A stretch of DNA of 64,000 nucleotides, taken from positions 297,387-361,386 of the forward strand of contig NZ_CAMXCM010000001.1 of NCBI RefSeq assembly GCF_947179015.1, in the 5' to 3' direction. Made by a program: the position numbers and the translations under genes. The notes under the pieces were generated by a model. It saw only the letters and a list, made by a program, of their open reading frames with translations, was not told where the DNA came from and did no database searches. Shown piece by piece: positions 38,301 through 50,121 of the stretch (position 1 is the first letter of the stretch; each line of letters begins with the position of its first letter). This DNA is from Commensalibacter communis (GTDB lineage: Bacteria > Pseudomonadota > Alphaproteobacteria > Acetobacterales > Acetobacteraceae).

Positions 38301-39224
38301 ATGATCGATAACTTAAAAAACTGTAATGAGATTATAAAAGATTCTATTCCTCAGATTTCAAGACGAATTATATTATCAGCATCTGTGACTTTATTTGTAC
38401 CATCCGTTGCAATCGCTGTAGATAGGGTTTCGCAAAAGTCGACTATTACAAAACACGTAAAGACCTCAACAAAGCAAACTGTAAAAAGCAAGGCTCCAGC
38501 AATTGTTGGACGTGCCAGGCCACATGTACCTGTTATCATATTAGATCCTGGGCATGGAGGAAAAGATCCTGGTGCAGTTGGATATTCTGGAACTTATGAG
38601 AAACATGTAGCTTATGCAACAGCGGTAGAACTTTCAAAGCAATTGATGCGAACAGGAAAATACCGCGTTAAATTAACACGAAATTCAGATAAATTTGTTC
38701 CGTTAGACGGTCGTGTTGATTTTGCCCAATCAAACAAAGCAAACTTATTTGTTTCAATGCATGCAGATGCCTTGAATAACCATTCAATCAGAGGGGCCAG
38801 CGTCTATACATTATCTAACCATGCTTCTGATGCGCAATCTGCTGCACTGGCTTCTGTGGAGAACAATGCTGATAGATATGGAGGCGCGAATGTACATGTC
38901 GCGTCACCTGCAGTGCAAAAAATTCTAGCAAGTTTGGTAAAGTTAGAGACTAAGAAAGAGTCCGTTGCAATGGCGCGAAATATTGTAAGCTCTTTTCATT
39001 CCCGTGTAAGTTTATTACAAAATCCGAAACGTTATGCTGCTTTTGTAGTGTTAAAATCAATTAATATCCCATCTATATTGGTGGAGATGGGGTTTATGTC
39101 TAATCGAGTTGACGAAGAAGCTTTAAAAAGAGCAGCATATAGATCATTGATTGCATCCTCGATGTGTCAAGCTATTGATAGATATTTTGCAATTGGTGGA
39201 AGCGTCACGCACTTAACAGGTTAA
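38301..39224 (+). CDS. N-acetylmuramoyl-L-alanine amidase (AmiC-type)
   Basis: Zinc amidase that cleaves the lactyl-amide bond in peptidoglycan, needed for daughter-cell separation. An N-terminal signal with twin Arg (SRRIILSASVTLFVPSVAIA) suggests Tat export, as for E. coli AmiA and AmiC. The Amidase_3 domain begins near residue 78: VIILDPGHGGKDPGAVG (first His ligand), the Glu in EKHVAYA, MHADA (second His), and the catalytic Glu in ILVEMGFMSN. There is no AMIN domain. The start is uncertain: ATG 38301 has AGGA very close, and a TTG at 38277 would add eight residues. The divergent position to rne is conserved in alphaproteobacteria. Confidence 0.9.
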   Translation: MIDNLKNCNEIIKDSIPQISRRIILSASVTLFVPSVAIAVDRVSQKSTITKHVKTSTKQTVKSKAPAIVGRARPHVPVIILDPGHGGKDPGAVGYSGTYEKHVAYATAVELSKQLMRTGKYRVKLTRNSDKFVPLDGRVDFAQSNKANLFVSMHADALNNHSIRGASVYTLSNHASDAQSAALASVENNADRYGGANVHVASPAVQKILASLVKLETKKESVAMARNIVSSFHSRVSLLQNPKRYAAFVVLKSINIPSILVEMGFMSNRVDEEALKRAAYRSLIASSMCQAIDRYFAIGGSVTHLTG

Positions 39225-39389
39225 ATAAAAATTTGATTTTATATCAGAAAATGATATATTTCATTTACACAATTTATGATATTTAACCTTTATTTATAAA
39301 GTAAATATTTATGTTTTGTTGGATCTTTTTAATTTATTTTCTCTATATAATTTTGGTTTTTTTCAAAAATTATATAGAGATTTTTTTTA

Positions 39390-39665
39390 TTAGTAACCTT
39401 GGTTATAATTACCTTGCTTAGGTCTGTTTGGTGTTGTTGCAGCACCTACACCCGCCCCAAGAGCACCACCAGCTAATGCGCCAATAGCAGCACCGCCGCC
39501 GCCGCCAGCAAGTGCGCCAATGGCTGCACCGGTGCCGCCACCAATTAATGCGCCTGTGCCGGCACGTCCACCCATACTGTAGCCATTATCACATGCAGTT
39601 AAAAAAGATGTTGAAAGAATGACAACAGCCAGACCTGCATAAGTCGATTTTAAAATTTTCTTCAT
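39390..39665 (-). CDS. Glycine-zipper lipoprotein
   Basis: Small lipoprotein of 91 residues. The signal ends in a lipobox (FLTAC, Cys about 25), so the mature part is lipid-anchored. Residues about 33-75 are a glycine zipper in which GxxxG spacing recurs (GTGALIGGGTGAAIGALAGG), predicted to pack against membrane. The tail is polar (PNRPKQGNYNQGY). Similar proteins are common in Acetobacteraceae and other proteobacteria; some relate to osmotic-stress lipoproteins. Function unknown. Confidence 0.8.
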   Translation of the reverse strand: MKKILKSTYAGLAVVILSTSFLTACDNGYSMGGRAGTGALIGGGTGAAIGALAGGGGGAAIGALAGGALGAGVGAATTPNRPKQGNYNQGY

Positions 39666-41229
<1,564 letters not shown>

Positions 41230-41264
41230 ACTAAATTTGTTCATTGAAGCAATTTTATTAATTG

Positions 41265-41295
41265 AATAGTGTGTGTTGATTGAACACACACTATT
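41265..41295 (+). promoter_or_regulatory. 13-bp perfect hairpin between mreB and mreC
   Basis: AATAGTGTGTGTT (41265-41277), five-base loop, AACACACACTATT (41283-41295). It is 36 bases past the mreB stop and 40 before the mreC ATG. No T-run follows, so it looks more like an mRNA processing or stability site, or a weak terminator, than a full terminator. Confidence 0.6.
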
Positions 41296-41335
41296 TATAT
41301 ATTCAAGTAAACAACTGTAACTGTTGGTTGTCCAA

Positions 41336-42250
41336 ATGATCCCTTTATCTATTCATCTTAAACAAGGCTTGACAAAATTAGTATTACCATTTTTGTTCGT
41401 AATGGCTTGTTTAGTTATGCTAATAGGACAAGCTAAACCCAAATTGGTGGAGGCAATGCGTCTAAAGGTGACAGATTTTTTGGCTCCTGGATATGCTTTA
41501 ATAGAAGAACCCTTTAATTTCATTTATAATCTTGCACATAGCCTTAAGGATATCCAAAATTTATCGACAGACAATAAAAAATTAAAAGAAGAAAATTTAC
41601 AGCTTCGACGTTGGTACCACGTTGCTATGGGGCTAAGTGAAGAAAATATTAAATTAAAAAATCAGTTACATTGGATACCAGAGCCCAGGTTGTCTTTCGT
41701 CACAACCCGTGTCGTTGCAGATGTAAGTGGCGTATACCACAAAGCTATTCTAGTCATTTTAGGTGAAGATCACGCCGTAAATCCCGGTCAAGTTGTTTTG
41801 GATGGGTTTGGACTAATTGGCAGAGTCACCGAAGTTGGAAATAGATCGGCACGCATATTACTAATTAATGATGATTCTAGTCGTATTCCCATACGCCTGT
41901 CTGAATCACATGCGCAAGCAATAATGGCTGGTGATAATAGTTTATATCCTAGACTGATTTTTTATCCAGAAGATAAACATCCTATTGAAGGAGAAAAAGT
42001 GTTAACCGAGGGGCAAGGGGATACTTTGCCTGCGGGAATTCCAATTGGGTATGTTCATTATATAAAAAAAGGACAGCCTGTCGTTGTTCCATATCTACCC
42101 TTAGACCATCTTAGAATCGTCAGAATTGTTGATTATGGAAATAAAGAGGTTACGCCTCCAGATGCACCTGGACGAATTACACCTTCGAATAAAAGAGTGA
42201 GACAAGGTCCCGTTGCAAGTCCTACAATGCTTGAACGTGATGAACAATGA
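41336..42250 (+). CDS. mreC: Rod-shape-determining protein MreC
   Basis: Periplasmic scaffold linking MreB to PBP2. One membrane segment near residues 14-32 (VLPFLFVMACLVMLIG), a coiled coil (about 65-100), and the beta-barrel MreC domain (VVADVSGVYHKAILVILGEDHAVNPGQVVLDGFGLIGRV). Conserved text LINDDSSRIPIRL fits. The C-terminal tail is Pro/charged. The start is taken at ATG 41336; a TTG at 41324 would add four residues. No strong ribosome site is visible. Overlaps mreD by ATGA. Confidence 0.93.
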   Translation: MIPLSIHLKQGLTKLVLPFLFVMACLVMLIGQAKPKLVEAMRLKVTDFLAPGYALIEEPFNFIYNLAHSLKDIQNLSTDNKKLKEENLQLRRWYHVAMGLSEENIKLKNQLHWIPEPRLSFVTTRVVADVSGVYHKAILVILGEDHAVNPGQVVLDGFGLIGRVTEVGNRSARILLINDDSSRIPIRLSESHAQAIMAGDNSLYPRLIFYPEDKHPIEGEKVLTEGQGDTLPAGIPIGYVHYIKKGQPVVVPYLPLDHLRIVRIVDYGNKEVTPPDAPGRITPSNKRVRQGPVASPTMLERDEQ

Positions 42251-42828
42251 TAAAAAAAGAGAATACACATACTATTATAAATGATCGTAAAAGTCCTGGT
42301 ATACGACCAGCATTTAATAGATTCCAACGTATTGACATGTTGGTTCGTTCGTTTGTACCCATGCTTTTTTCAATTTTTGTAATATTATTTTTATCGATAC
42401 CGTTTGATATTCCTGGCAGAAATGAGTTATTGCCTGCGATTATTGTATCTTCCGTTTATTTTTGGTCTATCTACAGACCTAAATCAATGCCTGCGATTGG
42501 GGTTTTTTTTCTAGGATTATTGATTGATCTTTTAAATTTTACACCGCCAGGAATAGTAATTTTAATATTATTGATTATTTATGGTATAGGCGTGACACAA
42601 CGTTTTCGCTTGGTAAAGTACAATTTTTTATTGATTTGGTTAATATTTTCTTTTGCTGCAACGGGAGTATTTTTGTTGCAATGGGTTTTAATATCTGCGT
42701 TTAGTTTAAGAATAGTGCCTTATTATTCATTTTTGTTCGAAATAATTTTTTCAATTGGCATTTATCCTTTGCTGTCTGTTTTATTTACGTGGGCACATCA
42801 AACGATTGCAAATCCTGCGAAAGTATAA
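42247..42828 (+). CDS. mreD: Rod-shape-determining protein MreD
   Basis: Small integral inner-membrane protein with five or six hydrophobic segments (for example SIFVILFLSIPF, AIGVFFLGLLIDLL). It stabilises the MreC-PBP2 complex. Length 193 is normal. It starts within the mreC stop (ATGA), so the two are coupled. Sequence conservation in this family is weak, so position is strong supporting evidence. Confidence 0.9.
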   Translation: MIKKENTHTIINDRKSPGIRPAFNRFQRIDMLVRSFVPMLFSIFVILFLSIPFDIPGRNELLPAIIVSSVYFWSIYRPKSMPAIGVFFLGLLIDLLNFTPPGIVILILLIIYGIGVTQRFRLVKYNFLLIWLIFSFAATGVFLLQWVLISAFSLRIVPYYSFLFEIIFSIGIYPLLSVLFTWAHQTIANPAKV

Positions 42829-42842
42829 GTTTTACAGTTGAA

Positions 42843-44768
42843 ATGAAAAAAAAGAAACTCTCTCGCGGCAGTAAGCAAGCACAACAAGACGTTCATTCTT
42901 CGCGCCGTGTGTTTACGCGCAGAGCCCTATTATTGATAGCAGCGCAAACGGGAATTTTATCTTTATTAGCTAATCGTCTTTATAAATTACAAATTACTGA
43001 GGGCGATAAATATATTAAAATGGCTAAAAATAATTTGATTAGTAAACGGTTGTTATCTCCACCTAGAGGGAGTATTTATGATCGTTATGGAGATGTGCTT
43101 GCGAATAATAAAATTAGTTGGCGAGCTTTATTAATTCCAGAAGAAACAAGTAATTTATCCGATGTTATTGAGCGTTTTAGTCAGTTTATTACGTTAGATG
43201 AACATGATTATGCACGTATACAGTGGGCAGTCGATCATCAAAGACGTTTTATTCCAATTATGTTAAAGGATTTTTTATCTTGGGATGAAATGGCTATGAT
43301 TGAAGTGAACTCACCCACTTTACCAGGGGTATTGATTGATACTGGCACAAAGCGTGTTTATCCAACAGGCCCTCTATTAGCCCATTTGGTAGGGTATGTC
43401 GCACCTCCTAATGAAAAAGATGTAGCTGCAAATTCATTTTTGGCATTACCTGGTATACGTGTTGGTCGAGCCGGTATTGAAAATACTCAAGATGACGTGT
43501 TGCAGGGAAAAGCAGGAGAGGTAGAGGTAGAGGTTGATTCTGTTGGGCGTATCATTACAACAATTGGCAGAAAAGAAAGTGTACAAGGGCAAGATATCCA
43601 ACTAGCAGTTGACATGCAATTACAACAAGATGTTGTCAATTTAATCGGGGAAGAATCCGCCAGTGCTGTTATATTGAATTGTCAAAATGGCGAAGTGATG
43701 GCGATGGTCAGTAATCCATCCTTTGATCCATCTTTGTTTGACAGTGGGGTTAGTCATGCACAATGGAAAGCATGGATGACTGATGAACGTAATCCTTTGA
43801 TGGATAAAGCAGTTGCTGGATTGTATCCTCCTGGGTCTACATTCAAGCCAGCGGTCGGACTAGGGGCGTTGGAAGCTGGAACTATTAATGAAAACGTGCG
43901 TATTAATTGTCCTGGCTATTATGATTATGGAGGCACAAGGTTTCATTGTTGGAACAAATATGGTCATGGGTCTTTGAATCTTCATGAGGCATTAAAATAT
44001 TCTTGTGACGTTTATTTTTATGAAGTGGCACGCCGTACTGGAATGGAGGCGATCCATAAGACTTGCCAAAAATTGGGGTTAGGTGTGTCTTTACCTATTG
44101 AGCTAACTCATGTGAAAGCAGGATTGATCCCAACACCTGCATGGAGGGAAAAACACGGGCATCATTGGAATATTGGGGATACCATTGTCAGTGGGATTGG
44201 CCAAGGATTTGTGCATGTTTCGCCTTTGCAGTTAGCAACTTATACTGCACGGATGGCAACTGGTAAAATGATTAATCCCCATTTAGTTCGCGCAAGAGAC
44301 CATAATCTTATTCCAGAAGCAAATTCTGAATTTTGGAAACCAATTGATATTAAGCCAGAATTTTTAAAGATGGTACGCTCTGGGATGTATGCTGTTGTAA
44401 ATGAACCCAGAGGGTCTGGGGCAAAAGCGAAGATTGATTATAATGGTATATTATTAGCAGGGAAAACAGGAACGGCTCAGGTCAGAAGAGTATCAAGAGC
44501 ATTGCGTGAAAGCGGTCATTTTAATTCTGCGAATTTACCTTGGAAATATCGTCCTCATGCTTTATTTATTTGTTTTGCACCTTATGATAATCCGCAATAT
44601 GCGATTTCTGTTGTTGTGGAGCATGGGAATGCGGCTGCTTCTGTTGCGGCACCTTTGGCAAAAAATATCATGTTGAAAACCCTTCAACGAGATCCAGCAA
44701 ATAAAGCAACAAGAGCAGAGCAAACAAAACCTGAAGAGCCAGAAGAGCCCAAATCTTCCGATCAATAA
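42843..44768 (+). CDS. mrdA: Penicillin-binding protein 2
   Basis: Transpeptidase that cross-links lateral-wall peptidoglycan with RodA. One membrane anchor (near residues 30-48, RALLLIAAQTGILSLLANRLY), the dimerisation/pedestal domain, then the transpeptidase domain: S332 and K335 in PPGSTFKPAV, SCD (SxN-like) in KYSCDVYFYE, and KTG at about 541 (AGKTGTAQ). ATG 42843, 14 bases past the mreD stop, was chosen; a GTG at 42789 would overlap mreD. The tail is rich in Glu/Pro/Lys. 641 residues. Confidence 0.96.
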   Translation: MKKKKLSRGSKQAQQDVHSSRRVFTRRALLLIAAQTGILSLLANRLYKLQITEGDKYIKMAKNNLISKRLLSPPRGSIYDRYGDVLANNKISWRALLIPEETSNLSDVIERFSQFITLDEHDYARIQWAVDHQRRFIPIMLKDFLSWDEMAMIEVNSPTLPGVLIDTGTKRVYPTGPLLAHLVGYVAPPNEKDVAANSFLALPGIRVGRAGIENTQDDVLQGKAGEVEVEVDSVGRIITTIGRKESVQGQDIQLAVDMQLQQDVVNLIGEESASAVILNCQNGEVMAMVSNPSFDPSLFDSGVSHAQWKAWMTDERNPLMDKAVAGLYPPGSTFKPAVGLGALEAGTINENVRINCPGYYDYGGTRFHCWNKYGHGSLNLHEALKYSCDVYFYEVARRTGMEAIHKTCQKLGLGVSLPIELTHVKAGLIPTPAWREKHGHHWNIGDTIVSGIGQGFVHVSPLQLATYTARMATGKMINPHLVRARDHNLIPEANSEFWKPIDIKPEFLKMVRSGMYAVVNEPRGSGAKAKIDYNGILLAGKTGTAQVRRVSRALRESGHFNSANLPWKYRPHALFICFAPYDNPQYAISVVVEHGNAAASVAAPLAKNIMLKTLQRDPANKATRAEQTKPEEPEEPKSSDQ

Positions 44769-44812
44769 ATATCGATACGCTTTATCTAATTTCTTTAATA
44801 AGAGTCAAATAT

Positions 44813-45967
44813 ATGGTTTTTGAAAAACGTTTATTAAGAGCAGAGCCAAACTTAAAGATATTAGGTAAATTATGGCGTATTAATTGGCTATATGTTGGAT
44901 TAATTTGTCTGTTAGCAGGTGTGGGTTATATTGCGCTTTATTCAGCGGCTGGTGGTGCTGATTATCCTTATGCACGCCCTCAGATGATGCGTTTTGCGGT
45001 GGGATTTATTGTTATGATCTCGGTAGCTGTAACCCCATTAAGGTTTTTAGCAAAATTGGCGTGGCCCTTATATGGTTTGGGCATTGTGTTGCTATTGGCT
45101 GTTTTACATATGGGTCATGTTGGCAAAGGGGCGGAACGTTGGATTGTTATCGGAGGGATCGCTTTACAACCCTCGGAATTAATGAAAATTGGGTTGGTTT
45201 TGTTATTGGCAACTTGGTTTCATAAAATTAGTTGGAAGCAGATGGGAAACCCTTTGCGTTTAATTATCCCAGCAATTTTGGTCTTAATTCCAGTTGCCTT
45301 AATCTTAAAGGAACCCAATTTAGGAACAGCAGTGATTGTAGGTTGTATTGGGGCGTCGATCTTCTTTGTTGCGGGGATGCGTTTATGGCTTATTTTGTTG
45401 CTAGTATGCCCTTTACCATTTGCGTTTGAATTTATTTATAGTCATTTACATGATTATCAAAAAGCAAGAATTACAACCTTTTTACATCCAGAAAGTGATC
45501 CTTTGGGGGCAGGGTATAATATTATTCAGTCTAAAATTGCTTTGGGATCGGGGGGAATGTGGGGACAAGGCTTTTTACATGGAACTCAAGCACAACTAAA
45601 TTTCTTACCTGAAAAGCAAACCGACTTTATTTTTACGATGTTATCAGAAGAGTGGGGATTTGTCGGTGGTATTTGTATTATTGGATTATTGTTAATGATA
45701 ATTCTGGGGGGAATGATTTTTGCGATACGTTCAAAGAATCAATTTGGTCGTTTATTAGCATTGGGACTAACGATGAATTTTTTCTTTTACTGTGCTGTTA
45801 ATCTTTCAATGGTGATGGGGGCTATTCCTGTCGGGGGTGTACCTCTACCGATGGTGTCTTATGGTGGTTCTGCGATGTTGACGGTGATGTTTGGCTTTGG
45901 GCTATTATTATCGGTACAAGTTCACCGAGACTCGACTTTTGGTATGGAAAAAAAAAGTAAAGATTAG
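44813..45967 (+). CDS. mrdB: Peptidoglycan glycosyltransferase RodA
   Basis: SEDS-family polymerase of lipid II for lateral wall growth. Ten membrane segments; typical blocks are IALYSAAGGADYPYARPQ, the ALQPSELMKIGLVLLLATW region, LKEPNLGTAVIVG, GSGGMWGQGFLHGTQAQLNFLPEKQTDFIF split over loop 4, and GGVPLPMVSYGGSAML. Length 384 is standard. The downstream DUF3293 gene starts four bases after its stop. Confidence 0.97.
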   Translation: MVFEKRLLRAEPNLKILGKLWRINWLYVGLICLLAGVGYIALYSAAGGADYPYARPQMMRFAVGFIVMISVAVTPLRFLAKLAWPLYGLGIVLLLAVLHMGHVGKGAERWIVIGGIALQPSELMKIGLVLLLATWFHKISWKQMGNPLRLIIPAILVLIPVALILKEPNLGTAVIVGCIGASIFFVAGMRLWLILLLVCPLPFAFEFIYSHLHDYQKARITTFLHPESDPLGAGYNIIQSKIALGSGGMWGQGFLHGTQAQLNFLPEKQTDFIFTMLSEEWGFVGGICIIGLLLMIILGGMIFAIRSKNQFGRLLALGLTMNFFFYCAVNLSMVMGAIPVGGVPLPMVSYGGSAMLTVMFGFGLLLSVQVHRDSTFGMEKKSKD

Positions 45968-45971
45968 TAAA

Positions 45972-46364
45972 GTGCCAAACATATTGCCACCGACCTTAGA
46001 GATAAGTGCTGCTTATAAACAAAGCCTTTATCAAGCAGGTTCTGTAGTAACCAGAATTAATCAATATCCTAAAGGCATTCCAGCTAAATTACATCAATCA
46101 ACTTTGATTATGTTAAGTGCTTATAATCCTGGGGGGCGTTTAAGACTTTTGGGTTGGAATATAAAAATGATGCGAAAGCTCGAGCAAGAATTAAAGCAAT
46201 ATGAATATTTTATCGGTAAAGGATCTTTAAAAGAGGTGTCTGAACCTCTTTTTATGGTGGTGCTTTCTTTGCCAAAAGCTGTTGTTTTAGCAAGAAAATT
46301 TCGTCAGAATGCCATTGTGATGATCCGTCATCAACGTTTATCTAAACTGACATTTCTCGCTTAA
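45972..46364 (+). CDS. DUF3293 domain protein
   Basis: Unknown function; the short protein (130 residues) matches the DUF3293 pattern with STLIMLSAYNPGGRLRLLGWNIKMMRKLE and a C-terminal LARKFRQNAIVMI. The start is taken at GTG 45972, four bases after the rodA stop, because a longer frame back to 45891 lies inside rodA. It may be co-transcribed with the rod operon simply by position. It runs convergent to the outer-membrane gene, leaving seven bases. Confidence 0.75.
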   Translation: MPNILPPTLEISAAYKQSLYQAGSVVTRINQYPKGIPAKLHQSTLIMLSAYNPGGRLRLLGWNIKMMRKLEQELKQYEYFIGKGSLKEVSEPLFMVVLSLPKAVVLARKFRQNAIVMIRHQRLSKLTFLA

Positions 46365-46371
46365 ATTGGGA

Positions 46372-47376
46372 TTAAAATAGCATCATAATTGCGAATTGAG
46401 GTTGGATAAAATCATTCGTGTTATGTCCGTTGACAGTTAAAGCAGTACCGACGATAGCACCAATTTTGGGTGTCCAATTATACTCAATGGCTGGAGCTAT
46501 TTGGATATCGTGAGATGCCCCAGTTATATTACGATTATAAACAGCGTTTTTATTTGTACCTCGTATTCTAGTTCCACGTGCCCAATCATAGACAAAATCA
46601 AAAGAAAACAGCCATTCTTTATTAAAACCATATTCCACAGAAAAACCGGTATTGCCAAATAAACCTGGTCTTGCGTTCCCTTGATATCCTAAGGAAGTGC
46701 CATAATTGCTTATATTTTTGATATTGACGGAGTTTAATGGTTGCCTACCAACTCCCCAAACGCGAATACGTAACGCTCGATTAAATATTTTATAAGCAGC
46801 TTGTGATTGAAGACCGAAACGAACAGTATATGTGCCATTACCAGCCCCATCCAGAGAGCGCCCTAAATTGGAATAGTTGCCCGTTGGAAAAGTCATTCCT
46901 AAGATTGTGGTTAGACTAGGTATATATTTTGGATTATTTTGGTCAATCAAGCGATATTGTAATTCAACAGGCAGATCAGCAAAATGCAAGCTGCTGGCGG
47001 TGGTGCGTCCATTCCATGCATAACGAATTTGAGGGGTACTTTGAACCGAAAAATGATTGGTAACGGCATATTTTACTAAAGTAAAATTAATAAAATTATC
47101 TGTTCTATTTTTACTATTTTGTACATTACCATTTGATAAATATCGACCACGGCTAATCGTTATTTGGGCATAGGGTTCAATAGCCCATAAACCTGCTGTT
47201 GTCATAGCCCCAGAGGGGGATAACAAAGAGCCTGTATAACGTTGCTCATTCAAAGTATTAGTGGTTTGTTGAGAGGGTGGCGTTACTTGAGCATCGGCAT
47301 TTGTAAGGATTGTATACGAAATAATACAAACAGTTTGAATATATAGTATATAGCGATATTTGTTGATGGATATCAT
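46372..47376 (-). CDS. Outer-membrane beta-barrel protein, copy 1
   Basis: Secreted protein of 334 residues with a signal (ending near LTNADA) and a beta-strand pattern throughout, ending in Phe, typical of outer-membrane barrels. It begins its mature part with RYTGSLLSPSGAMTTAGLWAIEPYAQ. It resembles the Phenol_MetA_deg-like transporter family, but this is a guess. It is clearly paralogous to the next gene (for example HFADLPVELQYRLIDQNN against HFSDLPVEFQYRWIDQNN). Ligand unknown. Confidence 0.8.
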   Translation of the reverse strand: MISINKYRYILYIQTVCIISYTILTNADAQVTPPSQQTTNTLNEQRYTGSLLSPSGAMTTAGLWAIEPYAQITISRGRYLSNGNVQNSKNRTDNFINFTLVKYAVTNHFSVQSTPQIRYAWNGRTTASSLHFADLPVELQYRLIDQNNPKYIPSLTTILGMTFPTGNYSNLGRSLDGAGNGTYTVRFGLQSQAAYKIFNRALRIRVWGVGRQPLNSVNIKNISNYGTSLGYQGNARPGLFGNTGFSVEYGFNKEWLFSFDFVYDWARGTRIRGTNKNAVYNRNITGASHDIQIAPAIEYNWTPKIGAIVGTALTVNGHNTNDFIQPQFAIMMLF

Positions 47377-47546
47377 ATAAGATCCCTGATACGTAACAAT
47401 TTTAAATAAAATTAATTATTACCTGATATAATCAACAAGGAAATAGTTATCTATCACTATTAAAGTAAAGTTGAAGTGTGAAATAGTTGGCTATTAATTT
47501 AAGAAAGAAAATTGAATATCGAATGATCTTTCTTAAATTTAATTTA

Positions 47547-48641
47547 TTAAAATGCAAAGTTTATGGCGAATTGAGGTTGAACAAAATCGTTAGTGTTATG
47601 ACCGTCAATGGTTAATGCTGCCCCAACAATGGCACCAATAGTTGGTGTCCAGTTATACTCTATTGCTGGTGCAATTTGAATGTCATGAGAAGCGGCACTG
47701 ACGTAACGTTCGAATGGGCCATTGGTATAAGCACCTCTCATCCTTGTCCCTTTCGCCCAATCATATTGGAAATCAAAGGCTAGAACCCACTCTTTGGTAA
47801 TACCATATTCTAAAGAAAAACCCCAGTTACCGTATAAACCCGATTTGGCATTTCCTCTGTATCCGATATCAGTGCCATAATTGCTGATGCCACGAATATC
47901 AGCAGAGGTTAATGGTTTTCTAGCCACTCCCCATAATCTGACCCGTAAAGCATGGTTATTGATATCATAGGCTGCTTGGCTTTGTACGCCGAAACGTAAT
48001 GCATAAGAACCACTTCCCGCTGCGTCAAGTGCTCTACCAAGATTCGTGTAATCTCCTGTTGGAAAGATCATGCCAAGATAAGTCGTAAAGCTTGGTATAT
48101 ATTTTTTGTTATTTTGATCAATCCATCGATATTGAAACTCCACAGGTAAATCGGAAAAATGAACAGTACTCGACGTTGTTCTGCCATTCCAATAATAGTT
48201 CACTTGAGGTGTAATTTGGACGCTAAGATTATTCGTCACGCCATATTTGATCAATAGAAAGCTGTCGGCAGAGTCTGTTCTGTATTTATTACTTCTGACA
48301 CGACCATTATTCAAATATCCTCCACGACTGATGGTGGATTGAAAATATGGCTCCATCATCAGTGCGCCAGCTTGTGTTACCGCACCAGAAGGAGAGAGCA
48401 AAGATCCAGTATATCTTTGAATATCCAAAATACTGACATTAGATGATTTATTTAGTGTCGTTGTATCAGTAGCTGCATTTGTTGAAGGAACAGGTGTAAT
48501 CGCAGAAAAATCTTTTGTTAACTTAGCATGGCTGCTGGGTGCTAATGCGCATAAAAAGCCCATAGATAAAAAAGAGATTTTAAATTTTTGAGTATAATTT
48601 GAGGATAATGTTTGTGAAGGGTCTTTAAATAAAAAACGCAT
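47547..48641 (-). CDS. Outer-membrane beta-barrel protein, copy 2
   Basis: Tandem paralogue of copy 1 (364 residues). The N-terminus is longer: signal-like segment (FLSMGFLCALAPSSHA) and a Ser/Thr-rich spacer before RYTGSLLSPSGAVTQAGALMMEPYFQ. It ends NFAF with terminal Phe, as for barrel insertion. GGAGACAGG lies just before the ATG. The 170-base gap between the copies could hold a separate promoter. Confidence 0.8.
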   Translation of the reverse strand: MRFLFKDPSQTLSSNYTQKFKISFLSMGFLCALAPSSHAKLTKDFSAITPVPSTNAATDTTTLNKSSNVSILDIQRYTGSLLSPSGAVTQAGALMMEPYFQSTISRGGYLNNGRVRSNKYRTDSADSFLLIKYGVTNNLSVQITPQVNYYWNGRTTSSTVHFSDLPVEFQYRWIDQNNKKYIPSFTTYLGMIFPTGDYTNLGRALDAAGSGSYALRFGVQSQAAYDINNHALRVRLWGVARKPLTSADIRGISNYGTDIGYRGNAKSGLYGNWGFSLEYGITKEWVLAFDFQYDWAKGTRMRGAYTNGPFERYVSAASHDIQIAPAIEYNWTPTIGAIVGAALTIDGHNTNDFVQPQFAINFAF

Positions 48642-48873
48642 CAGCCTGTCTCCAAAAATGGGGAAAAAATTAAGGTTGAAACGATGAGCAATCGTTGAGT
48701 AGTAACAGAATATATCAAGCTAATGAATATAAAATAAAAATACTATATGAAAAAAAACATACAGATTTTATTTCTGACAGCTTGTGTGAATATACAACAC
48801 AATAATTCGTATTATGTGAATTTATATAGAAATAATACTTAACTATTCAAGATTATATGTAAATTTTAAGATA

Positions 48874-50120
<1,247 letters not shown>

Positions 50121-50121
<1 letters not shown>

